Below, in pieces: positions 17,119 to 26,747 of a DNA stretch of 64,000 bases. Where the stretch lies: contig NZ_AVGG01000002.1 in assembly GCF_000498535.1 (NCBI RefSeq), positions 310,001 to 374,000 on the forward strand, in the 5' to 3' direction. Source of the stretch: Flavobacterium limnosediminis JC2902 (GTDB lineage: Bacteria; Bacteroidota; Bacteroidia; Flavobacteriales; Flavobacteriaceae). Under the pieces are notes generated by a model. The model saw nothing but the letters and a program-made list of their open reading frames with translations, did not search any database and was not told the origin of the DNA. The number at the start of each line of letters is the position of its first letter. The stretch's first letter is position 1. The position numbers were made by a program, and so were the translations under genes.

Positions 17119-18645
17119 TTAAACTGTTTCAGAAAACTGTAACGCTTTCAATTGCTCCAAATAATCCCTCTGATTTGACAGCCTCGGAATCTTATGCTGT
17201 CCGCCCAATTTATCCTGCTCTTTCAGCCAATCGTAAAACAAATTGGTACGCGCTACATTCAAAACCAACGGGTTTAATGTCATATTATTGTATCGTTTCG
17301 CTTCATAATCCGAATTCACTTCCTGTAAACATTCGTCCAGCAATTTACCAAAGACTTCCATATCAGCAGGTTTTCTTCTGAACTCCACCATCCATTCATG
17401 CGCTCCTTTTTCTTTTCCTTCCATAAAAATCGGTGCCACCGTATAATCAATTACCTCACAATTCAGTTGCTGACAAGCTTTTGCCAAAGCCATATCGGTA
17501 TTTTCAACCATCAACTCCTCCCCAAACACATTGATATGATGCTTTGTTCGTCCGGTCACGCGAATGCGGTACGGATTTAAAGAGGTAAAACGAATCGTAT
17601 CTCCAATCAGATAACGCCACAATCCCGAATTAGTAGTTATTACCACCGCATAATTTTTATCTACCTCGACTTCCGCAAGACGTATTACACGTTGATTCAG
17701 CGTCCCGAAAGTGTCCATCGGAATGAATTCATAGAAAATACCGTAATCCAGCATCAGCAATAAATCACTTGAATTGTTAAGATCCTGAATCGCAAAGAAT
17801 CCTTCGGAGGCATTATAAATTTCATAAAATTTAAAATCCGGATTCGGCAAAATCTTCTTATACTGCTCACGATACGGTTCGAAACTCACCCCTCCGTGAA
17901 AATAGACTTCCAAATTCGGCCATATTTCCAATAGATTTTCTTTTCCGGTTTCTTCCAGCATTTTATTCAGCAATACCAGCATCCATGACGGCACACCTGC
18001 AAAACTCGTTACATTTTCATTTCTGGTCTCGTTAATGATGGCCTGAATTTTTGTTTCCCACTCGCTCATCAGCGACACCTTATTACTTGGCGTGCTGCTG
18101 AATTCAGCCCAAAAAGGCATGTTATCAATCAGAATCGCCGACAGATCCCCGAAAAAGGTATTATTATCCTCATACAACTGTTTACTTCCTCCCAAACGAA
18201 GGCTTTTTCCCGTAAACAACTCCGACTCCTCATTATTATTCAGATACAGGCACAACAGATCCTTACTCGCCTTGTAATGACAATCTTCCAAAGCCTCGTT
18301 ACTTACCGGTATGAATTTACTCTTTGCATTGGTCGTACCGCTAGACTTGGCAAACCACTTAATAGGCGTGCCCCAAAAAACATTCTGTTCGCCTTTACGG
18401 GTAAGTTCAATCAGAGGCTCGAGTTCTTCGTAAGTTGACACTGGAAGCCGTTCGGAAAAGGTTTTATAACTTTTGATGGTTGAAAACTCATATTTCCTGC
18501 CAAGCACGGTTCCTTCCGCCGAACGAATTAAATTGAACAGTAATTCTTCCTGCACCTCATTGGGATACTTTAAAAACAATTCCATCTGATGAATTCGTTT
18601 TTTTAAAATCCAGGTAGCAATCGAATTTATAATGGTTAATGGCAT
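17119..18645 (-). CDS. GH3 family adenylate-forming protein
   Basis: A 508-aa member of the GH3 family (named after plant auxin-amido synthetases; ANL-type acyl-adenylating fold). Visible motifs include FAKSSGTTNAKSKFIPVS (ATP-binding P-loop-like, near residue 95), YNASEGFFA and GLWRYLIGDTIRFTS. The bacterial substrate is unknown; the fold implies carboxylate activation with ATP. Downstream lies the 42-aa lipoprotein. It is divergent from the DUF2797 gene. Confidence 0.92.
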   Translation of the reverse strand: MPLTIINSIATWILKKRIHQMELFLKYPNEVQEELLFNLIRSAEGTVLGRKYEFSTIKSYKTFSERLPVSTYEELEPLIELTRKGEQNVFWGTPIKWFAKSSGTTNAKSKFIPVSNEALEDCHYKASKDLLCLYLNNNEESELFTGKSLRLGGSKQLYEDNNTFFGDLSAILIDNMPFWAEFSSTPSNKVSLMSEWETKIQAIINETRNENVTSFAGVPSWMLVLLNKMLEETGKENLLEIWPNLEVYFHGGVSFEPYREQYKKILPNPDFKFYEIYNASEGFFAIQDLNNSSDLLLMLDYGIFYEFIPMDTFGTLNQRVIRLAEVEVDKNYAVVITTNSGLWRYLIGDTIRFTSLNPYRIRVTGRTKHHINVFGEELMVENTDMALAKACQQLNCEVIDYTVAPIFMEGKEKGAHEWMVEFRRKPADMEVFGKLLDECLQEVNSDYEAKRYNNMTLNPLVLNVARTNLFYDWLKEQDKLGGQHKIPRLSNQRDYLEQLKALQFSETV

Positions 18646-18766
18646 TTTTTCGTAATTATGAATTGTAAATTATGATTTATAACTTTACGGTTTTACCAAA
18701 AATAACAAAATTTAGCGATAATTTTGCCTGCCGAACCTAATTCCTGAATTTTCAAATCCTAAAAAA

Positions 18767-19564
18767 ATGACATACGAAGGCGTACTGACGAAAATGCAAA
18801 CCGAATTCGGAAACCCGATTCAGTATTATCTTGTTTTTGAAAACAGCTTTTTAAACATTAACCAACTGCTTAACAAAGAATTGGAAATTACCTTTCAGGG
18901 CTACCAATGTTTAAACTGCGGTAAGAAGAAGAAAATTTTCCGTCAGGGATTTTGTTACGATTGTTTCATGTCGAGTGCCTCGGCAGGAGATTGGATCATG
19001 AAACCGGAATTAAGCACGGCACATCTGGATATTGAAGACCGCGACCTGGAATACGAAAAACGAGTACAGTTACAACCTCATATCGTTTATCTGGCTTTAT
19101 CCAGTGAAGTAAAAGTCGGCGTAACACGAAAAACTCAGGTCCCGACACGTTGGATTGATCAGGGTGCGATTCAGGCGGTGCCGATTGTGGAAGTACCGAA
19201 TCGCTATTTGGCCGGGATTACCGAAGTCGCTTTAAAAAATCATTATGCCGACAAAACCAACTGGCAGAAAATGCTTAAAAACGACATTCCCAATGTGGAT
19301 ATCGTTGCCGAAAGAAACAGTTTAGGCAATCTCATTCCGGAAGAAGTCCAACCCTATTTTACGGCTGTTCCTGAAAAAAGATATGATTTAGTCTATCCCG
19401 TTTTGGAATATCCGAAAAAAGTAAACAGTTTAAACCTGGACAAAACACCTCATTTTTCAGGAAAACTTTCCGGCGTAAAAGGACAATACCTCATCTTTGA
19501 AGACGGTACGGTTTTTAATGTGCGGACTTTTGAAGGCTATGTGGTTAAAATCAATGTATCCTAA
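18767..19564 (+). CDS. DUF2797 family protein
   Basis: A 265-aa protein matching DUF2797. It has an N-terminal zinc-ribbon-like pattern (CLNCGKKKKIFRQGFCYDC, about residues 45-65) followed by HIVYLALSSEVKVGVTR and WIDQGA, a GIY-YIG-like layout. Biochemical function unknown. A TAATTTTG -7 element is at 18719-18726. Confidence 0.85.
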   Translation: MTYEGVLTKMQTEFGNPIQYYLVFENSFLNINQLLNKELEITFQGYQCLNCGKKKKIFRQGFCYDCFMSSASAGDWIMKPELSTAHLDIEDRDLEYEKRVQLQPHIVYLALSSEVKVGVTRKTQVPTRWIDQGAIQAVPIVEVPNRYLAGITEVALKNHYADKTNWQKMLKNDIPNVDIVAERNSLGNLIPEEVQPYFTAVPEKRYDLVYPVLEYPKKVNSLNLDKTPHFSGKLSGVKGQYLIFEDGTVFNVRTFEGYVVKINVS

Positions 19565-19597
19565 GAAAATACAACTATTGATACTCCGATCATAAAA

Positions 19598-19656
19598 AAC
19601 ACAGATTTCACAAATCCACACGAGTCAGTCTGTGCAAAATTTGTGAAATCTGTGTT
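19598..19656. terminator. Long inverted repeat between convergent genes
   Basis: Perfect 18-base arms AACACAGATTTCACAAAT (19598-19615) and ATTTGTGAAATCTGTGTT (19639-19656) around 23 bases. It sits between DUF2797 and asmA, which converge, and probably ends both transcripts. The CAGATTTCACAAAT word is also familiar as a common intergenic repeat of Flavobacteria, so it may be a repeat element used as a terminator. Confidence 0.7.
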
Positions 19657-19707
19657 ATAAATATTCTGCCTGTTATTTTTTCAGACACCAACACCAATTG
19701 AGATTTT

Positions 19708-22323
19708 TTAAGGCGTTTGCGGCTTCGGCTCTTCTTTTTTCTTCTTACCTCCCAACAAACCTCTTATGGCGCTTTCAGCAGCCGATTTCACATCCGGTTT
19801 TGGTGTCGCCGTTTTGGTTGTATCCTTTGGAGTCGAAGTATTCCCTTTTGTACCGCCAAGCAAATTCCCTAATGCAGACGTTCCCTGATTGATCAACTTG
19901 TTTTTCTGATAATTCACCAATTGCGTGGTAACATTAGTCACCGCCTGCTTCATATCAGTAGTGACTTTAGGACTTTTAAAACTTCCCGTCATGGTTGCAT
20001 TTACCGGAACATTTTCGAGTTTACCCTGTTCTGCCGGTGTTAGTTTTGACAACAACTTACCCACTTCCGGCCCTAAATATTTCGCAGGAACATCAAATTT
20101 CAGGTTGTAATTCATCGATTGGTCAAAACCGTGCGTTCCGCCTACCGTTACTTTAACATCCTGATATTTCAGGTCAATGGGCTTCACATTTACCCTTCCG
20201 TTATCAAAAGCCAAAGCCACTTTCACATCATTCAGATTCAGTTTATTCACATCAATAAATTTCACATTCGATGCCAACGAAGACAATAACTGTGAATTCT
20301 GCGCATTTACCCTGGTACTTAGTAATTGCCCGAACAAATCTCCCGAAATGGTTTTCAGATCCGGTGTCATTTCCATAGCATCCAGATTCCCGGAAAGCTT
20401 GATGGTGGAGTTCAGTTTTCCGTCAATTACCCCGGCAATCGGAGCAATCGATTTCAGCATATCCAACTGTGTGAAGGATTTGGCGATATCCACTTTATTC
20501 AGTCCTAAATTCATTTTAAACGTCGGTACTTTTCCTTTGGTGGAAACTACACCGTCCACACCGATTACCCCGTCAAAAATACTGGTTTTTAAATTCTGCA
20601 GTGTTACCGCTTCGTCGCGGATGATCATTTTTCCGGACACATCTTTCAGTGTCAGATTATCGTACACAACGGTATTCACCTTAGCAGTAACTGCGCAATC
20701 CAGGAAAGCCGGAATTTTAACCGCTTCTTTCTTAGCCGATCCTTCTGTAGTCGGAGCGGAAGGCGTCATAAAATCGGAAACCAAAAACTGATTCGAATTC
20801 ATATTGAAATTGGCTTTCAGAATCTGATTTCTGAATACGAATCCGTAGAAATTATCCAACGTTCCCGTAAGATGCACATCTGATTTTCCGGTCTTCAGAT
20901 CCAATTGATTCAGACGAATCTGGTTCGGGTTAAACGCCACAACCGCCTGTGAAATCTGAACCGGTTTTGCCATTTCCGGACCTGTATAATTAAATCCGCT
21001 CAACGCTATATTTCCCGAATTCTGAATGTTCTGATACTGACTGGTTTCCACCGATTTCATATCGAATTTCGTTACCACATCGGCTTTCAAAATTCCGGAA
21101 AGCGGTTTGTCCAATTTCACGGGATATGCCTTAGTCACGTTAGCCAAATTGATTACTCCTTTCAGCTCGGCATTCACTAACGCATTTTCACTTATGTTTC
21201 TGATGTTTGCTTTCGCGTTGAAAACGTCCTGATCGATTCGGAATGACAATTTATCCAGATTCACATAAGTATCGTTCATCAGACCGGTTTCGTTGATAAT
21301 CTTAGTGTCAATTACGATATTCTGAACCGATTTCGGCAAATCAGGATATTGAAACGATGCATTATTGGACGCGATAGCGATATTGAATTTTGGAATTGTC
21401 GTATCGGTCAAGTTCCCTTTTACGGTTCCATCCACCCTAAACTCACCCGTTGTTTTCACCGTATTGATATTACCCGCATAAGCTGCCGGAATCAATCCTA
21501 AGAAATTTTTAAAATCGGAAGTCGGTGTTTTGAATTTCAGATCGTAAACCTGACCTTTTTCGACCATCTGAATGAATCCGTCGAATTCCAACGGCAATTG
21601 GTTGATTAACGCCTTATTATTTCGGAAGGTATATTTCTGGTTTTTCATGTCAATCCCCAAAACGGCATCCAAAGACAAAGCCACATTGTTCATGTAGTTC
21701 ATTTTATCCATGTCCAACGACAGTTTTGCGGTTGATTTCGTTTTTAAGTCTAAGTTGTCTGCGGCTAAATCACCGGTTCCTTCATGGTTTAAGCTATCGA
21801 TAACCATTTTGATTTTCGATTTCTCATCCGTATAACGAAAACGCAGATTCTCCACTGAATACTTCTGAATACTCATGGCAAAAGGCTTACTTTTTGATTC
21901 GTCTTCAGGCTTATCATCTTTCAAAGCGATATCAAAATTACCGATACCGTCTTTGTTGAAAATGATATTCACCAGTCCGTCTTTTGAAGAAAAACCTTCA
22001 ATGTTCATGGCCTCACCTTCTCCTTTGAACAATTCTTTCACCGACATTTTCAGATTGACCTCACCGGCATAAAAAAGCGTATCTCCTTCAAAAGGTGCTT
22101 TGTTAATAATGCTCAGTTTATCAATGGTAACACTGGCGTTGGGAAAATTTTTAAACAGACTCAATCCGACATCTTCAAATGCTACTTTGGCGTCTACATT
22201 TTCATTTATGGATTTGGCCACCAACTCTTTTATCTTGTTTTTAAACAAAAAAGGTGTCGCCGCCAAAGCAACAACAATAACCAACAGGGAAACACCCGTA
22301 ATCTTTAAAATCTTCTTTACCAT
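19708..22323 (-). CDS. AsmA family protein
   Basis: An 871-aa protein with one N-terminal membrane helix (ILKITGVSLLVIVVALAATPFLF) and a long beta-rich periplasmic region of the AsmA/TamB-like superfamily, which is implicated in phospholipid transport to the outer membrane and in outer-membrane assembly. The C-terminus is a Lys/Pro/Thr-rich tail (GKKKKEEPKPQTP). It follows sppA on the same strand after a terminator, so it is likely separately transcribed. Confidence 0.9.
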   Translation of the reverse strand: MVKKILKITGVSLLVIVVALAATPFLFKNKIKELVAKSINENVDAKVAFEDVGLSLFKNFPNASVTIDKLSIINKAPFEGDTLFYAGEVNLKMSVKELFKGEGEAMNIEGFSSKDGLVNIIFNKDGIGNFDIALKDDKPEDESKSKPFAMSIQKYSVENLRFRYTDEKSKIKMVIDSLNHEGTGDLAADNLDLKTKSTAKLSLDMDKMNYMNNVALSLDAVLGIDMKNQKYTFRNNKALINQLPLEFDGFIQMVEKGQVYDLKFKTPTSDFKNFLGLIPAAYAGNINTVKTTGEFRVDGTVKGNLTDTTIPKFNIAIASNNASFQYPDLPKSVQNIVIDTKIINETGLMNDTYVNLDKLSFRIDQDVFNAKANIRNISENALVNAELKGVINLANVTKAYPVKLDKPLSGILKADVVTKFDMKSVETSQYQNIQNSGNIALSGFNYTGPEMAKPVQISQAVVAFNPNQIRLNQLDLKTGKSDVHLTGTLDNFYGFVFRNQILKANFNMNSNQFLVSDFMTPSAPTTEGSAKKEAVKIPAFLDCAVTAKVNTVVYDNLTLKDVSGKMIIRDEAVTLQNLKTSIFDGVIGVDGVVSTKGKVPTFKMNLGLNKVDIAKSFTQLDMLKSIAPIAGVIDGKLNSTIKLSGNLDAMEMTPDLKTISGDLFGQLLSTRVNAQNSQLLSSLASNVKFIDVNKLNLNDVKVALAFDNGRVNVKPIDLKYQDVKVTVGGTHGFDQSMNYNLKFDVPAKYLGPEVGKLLSKLTPAEQGKLENVPVNATMTGSFKSPKVTTDMKQAVTNVTTQLVNYQKNKLINQGTSALGNLLGGTKGNTSTPKDTTKTATPKPDVKSAAESAIRGLLGGKKKKEEPKPQTP

Positions 22324-22354
22324 GTCTGAAATTATTTATCTCACGAAATTAACA

Positions 22355-22401
22355 CAAAAATCAAACCAACTTATTAATGAAAACATAAATAAGTTGGTTT
22401 G
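22355..22401 (-). terminator. Terminator of sppA
   Basis: Perfect 14-base arms CAAACCAACTTATT and AATAAGTTGGTTTG, followed on the minus strand by ATTTTTG. Confidence 0.85.
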
Positions 22402-22422
22402 GTCAGTAATGTCAAGGATTTT

Positions 22423-24189
22423 TTACTGAATGTTTAACTCGAAAGGCATTACAGCCTGAACACCTCTTCGTTCGTTCACTTTTCGGATTCGGTCTAAAAC
22501 CTGATAGTTTTCTTCTCCGATTTCTTCTTTTATCAGCGCTTCTTTGGATTGGAACATCGAGATACCTCCTAAACTTCGAAGCAAATCTTCAAAGGTTTTT
22601 TCGTATTCCGGATAATCTTCTGTTCTGTATTCTTTAACTTTTGCCAATTTTGCCGCATGTTTGATGGCTGCATCCATTCCGCCAATTTTATCCACCAAAC
22701 CTAATTTTAAAGCATCGGCTCCTGTCCAGACACGCCCCTGAGCGATAGAATCCACCTGAGCAACAGTCATTTTTCGGCCATCCGCTACACGTTTCAGAAA
22801 GGTTGTGTAAATGGTTTCGATACTTTCCGTCACCACTTCTTTAAACTTATTGTCAATAGGCTCAAAAACACTGTATCCCGATGCATTCTGATGCGTTCTT
22901 ACCTGTTCGGCATTAATCCCCAATTTCGTCGCCAAAGGATGGAAGTTAGGCAGGGCGCCGAAAACACCGATGGAACCGGTAATCGTACTGGATTCCGCAA
23001 AAATAGTGTTGGCATTACACGAAATGTAGTAACCGCCGGAAGCCGCTAAATTCCCCATGGAAACCACAACAGGCTTCACTTTTTTGGTCAGTTCGATTTC
23101 CCTCCAGATCAGTTCAGAGGTTAATGCGCTTCCTCCCGGAGAATCCACACGTAAAACCACCGCTTTCACTTTGTCGTCGTTACGCGCCTCTTCTAAAGAA
23201 CGACGCATCGAACCTTCTCCTATATAAGTCACATCACCTTCGCCCGACTGTATCTCTCCCTGAGCATAAATGATGGCAATCTTGTCTTTTTTACCGTAAC
23301 CCAAATTGGTTCTGGCTACATTTTCGGCATAATCCAAAATGCTTATTTTATGATACTCTTCAGCCTTATCCACTTTCAAAGCTTTTCGGATACCGTTGTG
23401 GTACTCGTCTTCATATGCAATCCTGTCGATCAGGCGTTTTTGTTTAGCTAGTTCGGGAGTTCTTGCCCCAAGCGAATTAGCTATCGCATTCAGACTGTCT
23501 ACCGGAATATCTCTGCTTTTGGAAATATCGGTCACCACAGAACTCCAAATCGAGTTTAATAAAGCACTCATTTGTTCGCGATTGGCCGAACTCATTTCGT
23601 TTTCTAGAAAAGGCTCCACAGCACTTTTGTATTTTCCGTGACGGATTACCTCCATTTTAACCCCGGATTTATCTTCAAAATCTTTAAAGAAGAGTATTTC
23701 CGCTGCTATCCCTTTGAAATCCAGTTCTCCTACCGGATTCAGGTAAACCGTATCCGCTACGGAATTCAGATAATATTCCTTTTGCGAAAAAGCATTGGCA
23801 TACGCCACCACGAATTTTCCTGACTTCTTAAATTCCTCCAGTTTTCGTCGAATGGCTTTACTCTGTGCCAATCCAATCCTGGATTCATTATTCAGAATAG
23901 AAATCCCTTTAATCTTATCATCGGTTTTGGCCGCTTCTATAGCATTTAAAACATCCGAAACCCCATCGTGTTTGGTTTCAAAATAATCGAAATCGGTAAA
24001 TTTGAATTGCCCTCCGTAATCCTGAGTCACCTCTTTCAGATCCAATTCGATGACCGAATCAGCTTTCACTTTCACATGATCCCCGTCACCGCCGAAAACA
24101 ACGCTAACCAGGACAATCCCAAAGAAGAGAATCATAAAAAACACAAACAATCCAACGATTGTAGCCAGTACATTTCCTAAAAATTTCAT
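22423..24189 (-). CDS. sppA: SppA, signal peptide peptidase (67K type)
   Basis: A 588-aa membrane-anchored serine protease of family S49 that degrades cleaved signal peptides. It has an N-terminal membrane helix (residues 5-32) and two tandem S49 domains. The catalytic pair is visible: K188 in GKYKSAVEP in the first domain and S384 in NLAASGGYYIS in the second, as in E. coli SppA. Divergent from folK across a 126-base gap. Confidence 0.94.
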   Translation of the reverse strand: MKFLGNVLATIVGLFVFFMILFFGIVLVSVVFGGDGDHVKVKADSVIELDLKEVTQDYGGQFKFTDFDYFETKHDGVSDVLNAIEAAKTDDKIKGISILNNESRIGLAQSKAIRRKLEEFKKSGKFVVAYANAFSQKEYYLNSVADTVYLNPVGELDFKGIAAEILFFKDFEDKSGVKMEVIRHGKYKSAVEPFLENEMSSANREQMSALLNSIWSSVVTDISKSRDIPVDSLNAIANSLGARTPELAKQKRLIDRIAYEDEYHNGIRKALKVDKAEEYHKISILDYAENVARTNLGYGKKDKIAIIYAQGEIQSGEGDVTYIGEGSMRRSLEEARNDDKVKAVVLRVDSPGGSALTSELIWREIELTKKVKPVVVSMGNLAASGGYYISCNANTIFAESSTITGSIGVFGALPNFHPLATKLGINAEQVRTHQNASGYSVFEPIDNKFKEVVTESIETIYTTFLKRVADGRKMTVAQVDSIAQGRVWTGADALKLGLVDKIGGMDAAIKHAAKLAKVKEYRTEDYPEYEKTFEDLLRSLGGISMFQSKEALIKEEIGEENYQVLDRIRKVNERRGVQAVMPFELNIQ

Positions 24190-24315
24190 CGTAATTCTAT
24201 TTTTAAGATAAGTAGCTGAAATGTTAAAATTGTTACACTAAAGGCCAACAAATAAGTTATCAACAGTGCGCACAAAAACACTTCATTTGTAAAATACTTT
24301 TAGTTATTTTGTTTT

Positions 24316-25443
24316 ATGGACTGTCAGCATCAAGTTGTTTTATCGCTAGGAAGTAATCAGGGAAATCGCCTGGAGAACATCCAAACCTGTATCTCCTTAA
24401 TCCACAAAACCATAGGCACTGTTATTCGTGTATCTAAAGTTTACGAAACGCCTTCCTGGGGATTTAAAAGCGATGCTTTTTACAACTGCGCTTTATTGCT
24501 GCACACGGCTTTTTCCGCGGATAAAATTTTGAGCAAAATTCTGGAGGCCGAAAAACATCTGGGAAGAATCCGAAGTGAACAGCAAGGCTATCAGGCCAGG
24601 ATTATTGATATTGACATTATTTCTTTTGACGAACTCGTTCTGGAAACCGAAACGTTACACATTCCGCATCCGCAGATGCAAAACCGATTGTTCGTTTTAT
24701 TACCGATGCATGATTTGGATTCCGGCTGGCTCCATCCGAAGACAAACCAATCAATAGCCGAACTGATAAAAGCAACAGAAGACAAAAGCGAATGTGTCGC
24801 AGTAGATAATCTGAGTACGCCTCTGGAAAATCACAACTTCCAACAGTACAACTACATCGCCATTGAAGGTAATATCGGCGCAGGAAAAACAACGTTATCT
24901 GCCAAAATTTCAGAAGATTTCAATGCCAAACTGGTTTTGGAACGTTTTGCTGACAATCCGTTTTTACCAAAATTCTACAAGGATCAGAACCGGTACGCGT
25001 TTCCGTTGGAAATGTCGTTTTTAGCCGACCGTTACCAACAATTGTCAGATGATTTGGCGCAATTTGATTTATTCAGGGATTTCATTGTGGCCGATTACCA
25101 TATTTTCAAATCGCTTATTTTTGCCAAAGTCACGTTGGCCGAAGACGAATACAGACTCTATAAAACCATGTTTGACATTATCCACAAGGAAATGCCCAAA
25201 CCGGATTTGTATGTGTATTTATATCAGAACACCGAACGTCTTCTTGATCAGATCAGACAACGCGGACGTTCTTACGAACAGGAAATCCCTGCTGAATATC
25301 TGGAAAAAATCAATCAGGGCTATCTGGATTACATCAAAACCCAGACCGATTTAAACATTCTAATTATTGATATTTCCGATATGGATTTTGTGGAAAACCA
25401 GGAAGATTATCTGAAAATACTTGAAAAGATAAGCTCCAAATAA
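24316..25443 (+). CDS. folK: FolK-deoxynucleoside kinase fusion
   Basis: A 375-aa two-domain protein. Residues ~5-135 are 6-hydroxymethyl-7,8-dihydropterin pyrophosphokinase (LSLGSNQGNR, YETPSWGF, RIIDIDIISFD, IPHPQMQNRLFVLLP), a step of folate synthesis. From ~178 on it is a deoxynucleoside kinase: P-loop GNIGAGKT at 185-192, then DRYQ/RQRGRSYEQEI of the dNK family, so it would phosphorylate salvaged deoxynucleosides. Such fusions are known in Bacteroidota. The 16-base convergent gap to the next gene leaves no room for a separate terminator. Confidence 0.93.
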   Translation: MDCQHQVVLSLGSNQGNRLENIQTCISLIHKTIGTVIRVSKVYETPSWGFKSDAFYNCALLLHTAFSADKILSKILEAEKHLGRIRSEQQGYQARIIDIDIISFDELVLETETLHIPHPQMQNRLFVLLPMHDLDSGWLHPKTNQSIAELIKATEDKSECVAVDNLSTPLENHNFQQYNYIAIEGNIGAGKTTLSAKISEDFNAKLVLERFADNPFLPKFYKDQNRYAFPLEMSFLADRYQQLSDDLAQFDLFRDFIVADYHIFKSLIFAKVTLAEDEYRLYKTMFDIIHKEMPKPDLYVYLYQNTERLLDQIRQRGRSYEQEIPAEYLEKINQGYLDYIKTQTDLNILIIDISDMDFVENQEDYLKILEKISSK

Positions 25444-25459
25444 TTTTCAAATATTCAAA

Positions 25460-26002
25460 TTACTCCATTTTCAAATTAGCTATTTTCTGAAACAAATCCC
25501 AAACCACGATGCCCGCACTTACCGAAATATTCAGTGAGTGTTTGGTTCCCAACTGCGGAATTTCAATCACACCGTCGCTCAGATGAATCGCTTCCTGCGC
25601 CACTCCTTTGACTTCGTTTCCGAAAACCAGGGCGTATTTTTGATTTTCCTGCAGCTGAAAATCATTCAGCATCACCGAATTCTCAACCTGTTCAATGGCA
25701 TAAACAGCGACATTTTCTTTTTTCAGATTTCCGATAACTTCCAGAACATCTTTTGCATATTCCCACGTTACCGTATCCGTGGCACCCAAAGCCGTTTTAT
25801 GAATCTCCTTATTGGGAGGTGTGGCGGTTATTCCGCACAGGTAAATTTTCTCAATCAGGAAAGCATCGGCCGTCCTGAACACCGAACCGATGTTATGCAG
25901 GCTTCTGATATCGTCCAGAATGATGATTAGCGGCGTTTTGGCAGCTTGCTTAAACTCTTCTATATTTTTGCGTTCCAATTCGCTGTTGGCAAGTTTTCTC
26001 AT
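25460..26002 (-). CDS. TrmH/SpoU family RNA methyltransferase
   Basis: A 180-aa SPOUT-class methyltransferase that puts a methyl group on the ribose of tRNA or rRNA using SAM. The three motifs are present: LDDIRSLHNIGSVFRTADA, FGNEVKGV and IPQLGTKHSLNISVSAGI. It lacks an N-terminal RNA-binding domain, so the target is not clear; a tRNA 2'-O-methyltransferase is likely. Confidence 0.9.
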   Translation of the reverse strand: MRKLANSELERKNIEEFKQAAKTPLIIILDDIRSLHNIGSVFRTADAFLIEKIYLCGITATPPNKEIHKTALGATDTVTWEYAKDVLEVIGNLKKENVAVYAIEQVENSVMLNDFQLQENQKYALVFGNEVKGVAQEAIHLSDGVIEIPQLGTKHSLNISVSAGIVVWDLFQKIANLKME

Positions 26003-26015
26003 TTTGTTGCATTAA

Positions 26016-26048
26016 AAAAGCCTCCAAAAATAAACATTTTGAAGGCTT
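26016..26048 (-). terminator. Terminator of DUF1573 gene
   Basis: On the minus strand GGAAGCCTTCAAAATG pairs with CATTT..TTGGAGGCTT, then TTTTTAAT. It separates the DUF1573 gene from the SPOUT gene. Confidence 0.75.
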
Positions 26049-26069
26049 CCTATGTATTTTTTATAAAAA

Positions 26070-26603
26070 TTAGCTTTTCACTTCCTGAGCAGGAACCGGA
26101 GTTACCGGAGTCTGAGCCGGAGCCGGAGTTGCAGGAACTGGATTTGCTTTCACATCACCCTTAATCGTTAACAACTTAGGAGTTTCCGAAACATTTGAGG
26201 TAATCGTAACATTTTTCTGAAACGTACCTACTCTGTTCGTATCGTATTTTACTTTAATAACTCCTTTAGCACCCGGAGCAATTGGTTCTTTCGGAGCCTC
26301 AGGCACTGTACAACCACAAGATCCCTGTGCACTCTTGATGATTAGAGGTTGGTCTCCATTGTTTGTAAACACGAATTCTCTTTGACCATCCGCATTTTGG
26401 TTAATCGTTCCGTAATCGATAGTTTCATTTTCAAAAACCATACCCGGTCCTTTAACTTCAGGAGCAGTAACTTTTTTAGACTTCTTGGTCTTTTTAGTTT
26501 TCTTTACTTCAGTTGTAACTTTTTTTGTTGCAGCAATTTCCTGTGCGGTAGCCGCTGTAAGACCAAACACGAAGAACGCACCTAATAGTAATATTTTTTT
26601 CAT
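26070..26603 (-). CDS. Secreted DUF1573 protein
   Basis: A 177-aa exported protein: signal peptide (residues 1-20), a Thr/Lys-rich linker (KKTKKTKKSKKV), then one DUF1573 Ig-like domain with FTNNGDQPLIIKSAQGSCGCTVP and a typical GTFQKNVTITSN end. The C-terminal tail is Pro/Ala/Val-rich. These domains are common in Bacteroidota envelope proteins; role unknown. Confidence 0.88.
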   Translation of the reverse strand: MKKILLLGAFFVFGLTAATAQEIAATKKVTTEVKKTKKTKKSKKVTAPEVKGPGMVFENETIDYGTINQNADGQREFVFTNNGDQPLIIKSAQGSCGCTVPEAPKEPIAPGAKGVIKVKYDTNRVGTFQKNVTITSNVSETPKLLTIKGDVKANPVPATPAPAQTPVTPVPAQEVKS

Positions 26604-26747
26604 AACCTTTTGTATTTAAACATTTAGAAGGCAAATCTATTAAAAAAGATGTTTCGATTTTCAGTAAAGTCACAATTTTAATTAATTTTTAAGACTAAGG
26701 TTCTTGAGATAAAGTCTTCATGTATATTTGCAAACAAACCCGTTACT

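Noticed and set aside
20177-20791. 204-aa open frame antisense to asmA
   Set aside because: It is a shadow of the asmA gene in the opposite strand; asmA is clearly coding and the antisense product has no recognisable feature.
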